Source: Flammeovirgaceae bacterium | Lineage (GTDB): Bacteria; Bacteroidota; Bacteroidia; Cytophagales; Cyclobacteriaceae | NCBI GenBank assembly: GCA_016709845.1 | Contig: JADJMA010000009.1 | Coordinates: 115,086-179,085 of the forward strand | DNA: 64,000 nucleotides | Reading direction: 5' to 3' | Shown here: positions 60,079 to 64,000 of the stretch, one piece after another | Position numbering within the stretch: position 1 is the first letter of the stretch | Layout: every line of letters starts with the position of its first letter | Made by a program: the position numbers and the translations under genes | The notes under the pieces: generated by a model | Told to the model about the DNA's origin: nothing | Databases searched by the model: none | What the model saw: the letters and a program-made list of their open reading frames with translations, nothing else

Positions 60079-61369
60079 ATGGCACTGGTAGAATTGATTA
60101 TGCCTAAAATGGGTGAAAGCATCATGGAAGCAACAATACTTTCGTGGTTAAAAAAACCAGGCGATAAAATCGAACAAGATGAATCGGTGCTGGAGGTTGC
60201 CACCGATAAAGTGGATACTGAAGTGCCTACAACTCATGGTGGCATTTTAAAAGAAATTCTGGCCCAGAAAGGTGATGTTGTTAAAGTAGGAAAAGCCATT
60301 GCTATTATCTCTACGGAAGGCGAGGAAAATATTGCTCCGGCTACCGAAAAGGAAGAGGTAAAATCTAAAGTCGATGCTAAACCAAAAACGCATGCCGAAC
60401 CAACCCATAGTTCAAATGGATCTGGCGCTAAAACAGACTGACTTTAAATCAGCGACTCGGTTTTATTCGCCCTTAGTTAAAAATATTGCCAAAGAAGAAA
60501 ATATTGCCGTTGCCGAATTAGAAACTATTGGTGGCACCGGAGCGGAAGGAAGGGTAACCAAAAAAGATCTGTTGTCCTATTTACAAAACCGCACCATGGG
60601 ACAATCAGTGCCAAGAACATCCGGAGTTTCTGCACCATTAGTTCCTGCTTCTATTAGTTCTGGTGACGAAATCATTCAAATGGATCGCATGCGCAAAATG
60701 ATTGCCGAGCGCATGGTAGATTCTAAACGCATCGCACCCCATGTTACTTCTTTTGTTGAGGCCGATGTAACGGATGTTGTGTTCTGGCGCAATAAAATGA
60801 AAGGTGAATTTCAAAAGCGCGAAGGAGATTCGCTCACCTTCACGCCTATCTTTATTGAAGCTCTCATTCTTGCTATTAAAGATTTTCCGATGATCAATAT
60901 TCAGGTAGATGGTGATCGGATTATTAGAAAGAAGGATATTAATATAGGCATGGCTGTTGCCTTGCCGAGCGGTAATCTCATTGTACCGGTAATAAAAAAT
61001 GCTGATCAGTATAACATTACCGGGCTTGCCAAAGCTGTAAATGATTTAGCGAAGCGCGCCCGCGAAAATAAACTGAAGCCTGATGAACTCACGGGCGGAA
61101 CATTTACAATTTCCAATGTAGGTTCCTTTGGGAACGTAATGGGCACTCCCATTATCGTGCAACCACAAGTTGGTATTATTGCAGTAGGTGCCATTCAGAA
61201 AAAACCGGCTGTAATAGAAACTCCTTATGGAGATGCTATCGCCATACGCCATAAAATGTTCTTGTCACACTCTTATGATCACCGAGTGGTAGATGGGTCG
61301 TTGGGTGGAAGCGTGGTTAGGCGTGTAGCCGATTACTTAGAAAAGTTCGATGTAACCAGGTCTATTTGA
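60079..61369 (+). CDS. Dihydrolipoamide acyltransferase (E2 of a 2-oxoacid dehydrogenase), frameshifted
   Basis: The N-terminal lipoyl domain has the lipoylated Lys in EVATDKVDTEVP. An acidic Ala/Glu/Lys linker follows, then the peripheral-subunit-binding domain (RFYSPLVKNIAKEENIAVAELE ... GRVTKKDLLSYL) and the catalytic domain with SHSYDHRVVDGSLGG. One break near 60435 lies in the linker. The two-oxoacid (pyruvate, branched-chain or 2-oxoglutarate) cannot be told, and E1 and E3 are not adjacent. It overlaps the convergent T9SS gene by a few bases. Confidence 0.93.
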
Positions 61370-62517
61370 TCTGCATGTAGCCCGTTGTTATTTGAGAACC
61401 ATCGCCCAGGTTGATGGAGTAGAAATAAGTTCCTGCCGGGACTTTACTTCCGCCTGACTTTGCTTCTCCATTAAATCGCTTATCGACTATTGAATTATTG
61501 TAGCCTTCTATCTCAAAGACTTTATCGCCCCAGCGATTTACAATTGCCACTTTATTATTGGGGTACAACTCAATATTTTTAATTCTCAGAAAATCATTCT
61601 TTCCATCGTTACTTACTGAAAGACCATTAAACACTTCAATTTTTGTTTCGCCACTAATTGCAGCCACCAAATCATATTTACGTGTTAAGGCATCCTTGCT
61701 TGTAACCGAGCCTGACGTGAGATCTCCTGCTAAATCAGATTGACCAAAACTTGAGTATCCGCTGGATGCCGCATCGCTTCCTGCTACTACTAATAAACTC
61801 AGGTTATTTGTAAGACCTACCTTCATCAGAAAGTGGTAATTTTAATTCCCGATTTGTTAATGTGCCTTGTGAAAGTAAAAGTTCCCAATAACGTTTAGAA
61901 GAGAGTTCAGTAAGCTCTTGATCACCCGTCAAACTGCCTGATGTAAGTTCATTGAGAGTTAACGTTGCATGATCCCCAGCATCTGTACCTGGCGATATTT
62001 CAACCGGCAAATAGGTAGTCCCATTTCCTACAGGAAAAATCCAATTGCCTAACCCTTGGTGTTCTACAGGTCCAATTACGTGTGATGCATCGGAACCACC
62101 AATTACAATTGAACCTTCCAACAGAATAATTTTAGCCCCATTGGCTGATTTGAGATTGCTGCTTTGCAAAGCAAGTTCAGACTCAATGGTAATGTTTGCC
62201 AAAAAATTCTTTTCGCCTGTACCGCTAATTACCAGCTTGTTGAACGATTGATTATTATGATTGATCGTTTGTGGTAAGTCACTATCAAAATTTATTTTAC
62301 CCGTTCCGGTAGCATCATAGGTTCCCTGATTTATCCAGGCACCCGAAATTCTAAGATCACCATTGTTAACGATAGTTCCGGTGTTAACCAGACTGTCAGG
62401 AACAGTAAGTACAGCTTGCGTTCCAAACTCAGATAGCACCTTTATTATAAAAACCTTGAGCTAAAACCTGAAAGGCTATCAGGACGCAATGATTGTACTT
62501 AAAATTCTTTGCTTCAT
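61362..62517 (-). CDS. Secreted surface protein with T9SS type B (gliding-associated) C-terminal domain, frameshifted
   Basis: A signal peptide (MKQRILSTIIAS...IAFQVLAQ after repair) is followed by beta-rich repeats: TVPDSLVNTGTIVNNGDLRISGAW and DLPQTINHNNQSFNKLVISGTG. The C-terminus VSNDGKNDFLRIKNIELYPNNKVAIVNRWGDKVFEIEGYNN...GTYFYSINLG is the CHU_C/type B sorting domain. The domain targets proteins through the type IX secretion system to the cell surface. Breaks lie near 62455 and 61815. The cargo function is unknown, possibly adhesion. Confidence 0.87.
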
Positions 62518-62585
62518 AGTTAATGTTTTAATTGATTGACTTTGATGGCGTTTGCCAGTTACTACCAACTGAAATCTCTCAAAAT

Positions 62586-64000
62586 TTACTTCTTATCTTT
62601 TGCATTAGCCTCCATTCCTAATATTTTCTTGATCTTTTCAAGTTCCTCATTCATTGAAGCTATTTGCGAGTTCTGAGTTTTCAAATTTTGAATCCGTAGC
62701 CTCCAAAGCTTCTACCTGTTTTTCCTTTTGAAAGTTTTGTTTGCAAGTCCTCAATTTCTTTTTGTTGTTCCTGAACAGCTTTTACTAACACAGCTGATAC
62801 CTGCCCATAGGATAGTGACATCTGTCCCTCCTCCCCGTAAACAATTTCTGGCAATACTTCCTTCACCTCCTGAGCTATAAATCCAAAGTCTGCTTGATCG
62901 GTTCCGTTCCATCTATAACTCACCGCTCTTAATTTTAAGAGCTTGATAACCTATGGCCGCAGAGTTTTGCCATCCACCAGCGGATAGATTTGCCTGATAT
63001 CCAATGATGGTATTTCTACCTCCATTTGTGTTTGCAATCCCAGCTTGGTTTCCGACAAAAACATTTTCCGTACCAGTGCTGTTTGCTTGTCCTGACTTTT
63101 CTCCAATAAAAGTATTGGGACCACCTGTTGTAGCTTGGCCGGCCTGCGCTCCAATAAATGTATTACCATTAAAAGTGGCAGTAGCATTTGCGCTACCAGC
63201 AAGCCATCCAACCAGAGCATTTAATGATCCTGTTGATGTATTTTGTCCGGCTTGAGTTCGCATAAACACATTATAACTACCAGAGGTACTTGCACCCGCA
63301 GAAGAACCATAAAAAGCATTGTCAGTACCCGTGCCAACACTACCAATTGGACTACCTGCAACTAAATTTCTCACACCCGGTGCCTGAATAAGAGTTGTGA
63401 CACCCGGTGCTGACCATTGTGCGACTCCGCCAGATGTTGTTAATATTTGACCAACTGTACCCACTGAAAGTTTTGAGACATTTAATGCTGCTATTGCACT
63501 CACGTCTGCATCTATGATCGCTCCATCCACAATTTTTGCAGAGGTAATAACATTTCCAATTGTTGGATTTGGATAAGAGCCTGCTAAATCGCCACCCGCT
63601 AAACCAGAAGGCGCAATACTGATGGGTACATTCACCGCACCAGTAATCCTGCCTTGCGCATCTACTGTAAATTGAGATACCTGAGTAGCTGTGCCATAGG
63701 AACCCGAAGTAACTGCTGTATTATTCAGATTTAATCCAGCAGCAAAGTCACTAATATTCCCAGCCGCTGGTGTTTCAGAATCAAAGCACAACTATGAGTA
63801 TTTAATCTAGTTGTATTTATCAATCCTGTGGTGCCTGCATTGTTGATTGCGGTAACCAAACTATTACCAGATCCTGCGGCTAATGTTGGGTTAGGATAAG
63901 TACCAGCTAAATCTCCGCCCGCTGCGCCACCGGGAACAACTCCTGTAATTGCTGTATTACCTGCGGTTGTAAGTCTACCTTGTGCATCGACAGTAAAACT
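62586..64000 (-). CDS. Tail-fibre-like repeat protein with C-terminal S74 chaperone domain, partial, frameshifted
   Basis: Open at the window edge. Two copies of a unit FTVDAQGRxT...AGGDLAGxYPNPT lie near 63560-63680 and 63880-64000. A long stretch of short head-like repeats follows, such as NTFIGAQAGQATTGGPN, as in trimeric adhesin-type stalks. Then comes DFGFIAQEVKEVLPEIV, typical of the intramolecular chaperone of endosialidase (S74), and a coiled coil (KAVQEQQKEIEDLQTKL...MNEELEKIKKILG) to the stop at 62586. Breaks lie near 63790, 62930 and 62690. It is probably a surface fibre or phage-derived fibre. Confidence 0.8.

Overview
The window is one contiguous piece of a chromosome from a member of the Bacteroidota, most likely Cytophagales-like. 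The evidence is the family content: a fused CcoN-CcoO cbb3 oxidase with CcoG/CcoH partners, a gliding-motility-type (T9SS) C-terminal sorting domain, DUF1501/DUF1800 and DUF4412 proteins, a NamZ-type muramidase, a pyruvate phosphate dikinase, and Bacteroidota-type promoter elements (TTG, 18 nt, TAnnTTTG). Most genes are housekeeping or metabolic. No rRNA, tRNA or CRISPR array was recognised by eye. Many long genes are broken by single-base frameshifts, often in homopolymers. Reading across the breaks restores good family matches, so most of these look like sequencing or assembly indels rather than real pseudogenes. Gene spans below are the reconstructed ones.

Layout: 0-5.5 kb holds a vanadium-haloperoxidase-like protein (cut by the window edge), an AraC regulator, superoxide dismutase, a SUI1-like factor, a DnaJ-domain membrane protein and a tandem UspA protein. 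5.5-11.5 kb is a complete cbb3 oxidase operon on the minus strand (ccoNO, ccoQ, ccoP, ccoG, fixH, SafE-like). 11.4-12.1 kb is a gene-free stretch ending in a plus-strand terminator, a possible small RNA. 12-19.6 kb has DUF4288, LiaF-like, two tandem glutathione peroxidases, a GNAT, the DUF1501/DUF1800 pair and argS.

19.6-29 kb contains a polyamine gene set (deoxyhypusine-synthase-like protein, arginase-family ureohydrolase, arginine decarboxylase). It is interrupted by an island with five REP-like palindromes, a REP-associated tyrosine transposase (RAYT), a truncated second RAYT tail, a serine hydrolase, an M13 peptidase and a lipid-binding-like protein. 29-50.7 kb carries an EF-G paralogue, envelope genes (LolC/E-like permease, namZ, coiled-coil lipoprotein, glycosyltransferase), nth, a PadR regulator with a clear inverted-repeat operator, fmt (with a palindromic repeat inside its reading frame), folA, an SDR, a histidine kinase, a 16-residue-repeat secreted protein, paaN and cinA.

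50.8-55.8 kb is the most striking region: a soluble NAD-linked group 3d [NiFe] hydrogenase operon, hoxF - hoxU/hoxY fused in one frame - hoxH - hoxW. HoxH carries Gln in place of the last His of its C-terminal CxxC motif. 55.9-64 kb holds a heavily damaged serine hydrolase, ppdK, an E2 acyltransferase, a T9SS-sorted surface protein and a partial tail-fibre-like protein with a C-terminal S74 chaperone domain. Taken together the genes suggest a microaerobic or facultative respirer that can couple H2 and NAD(H) and respire at low oxygen.
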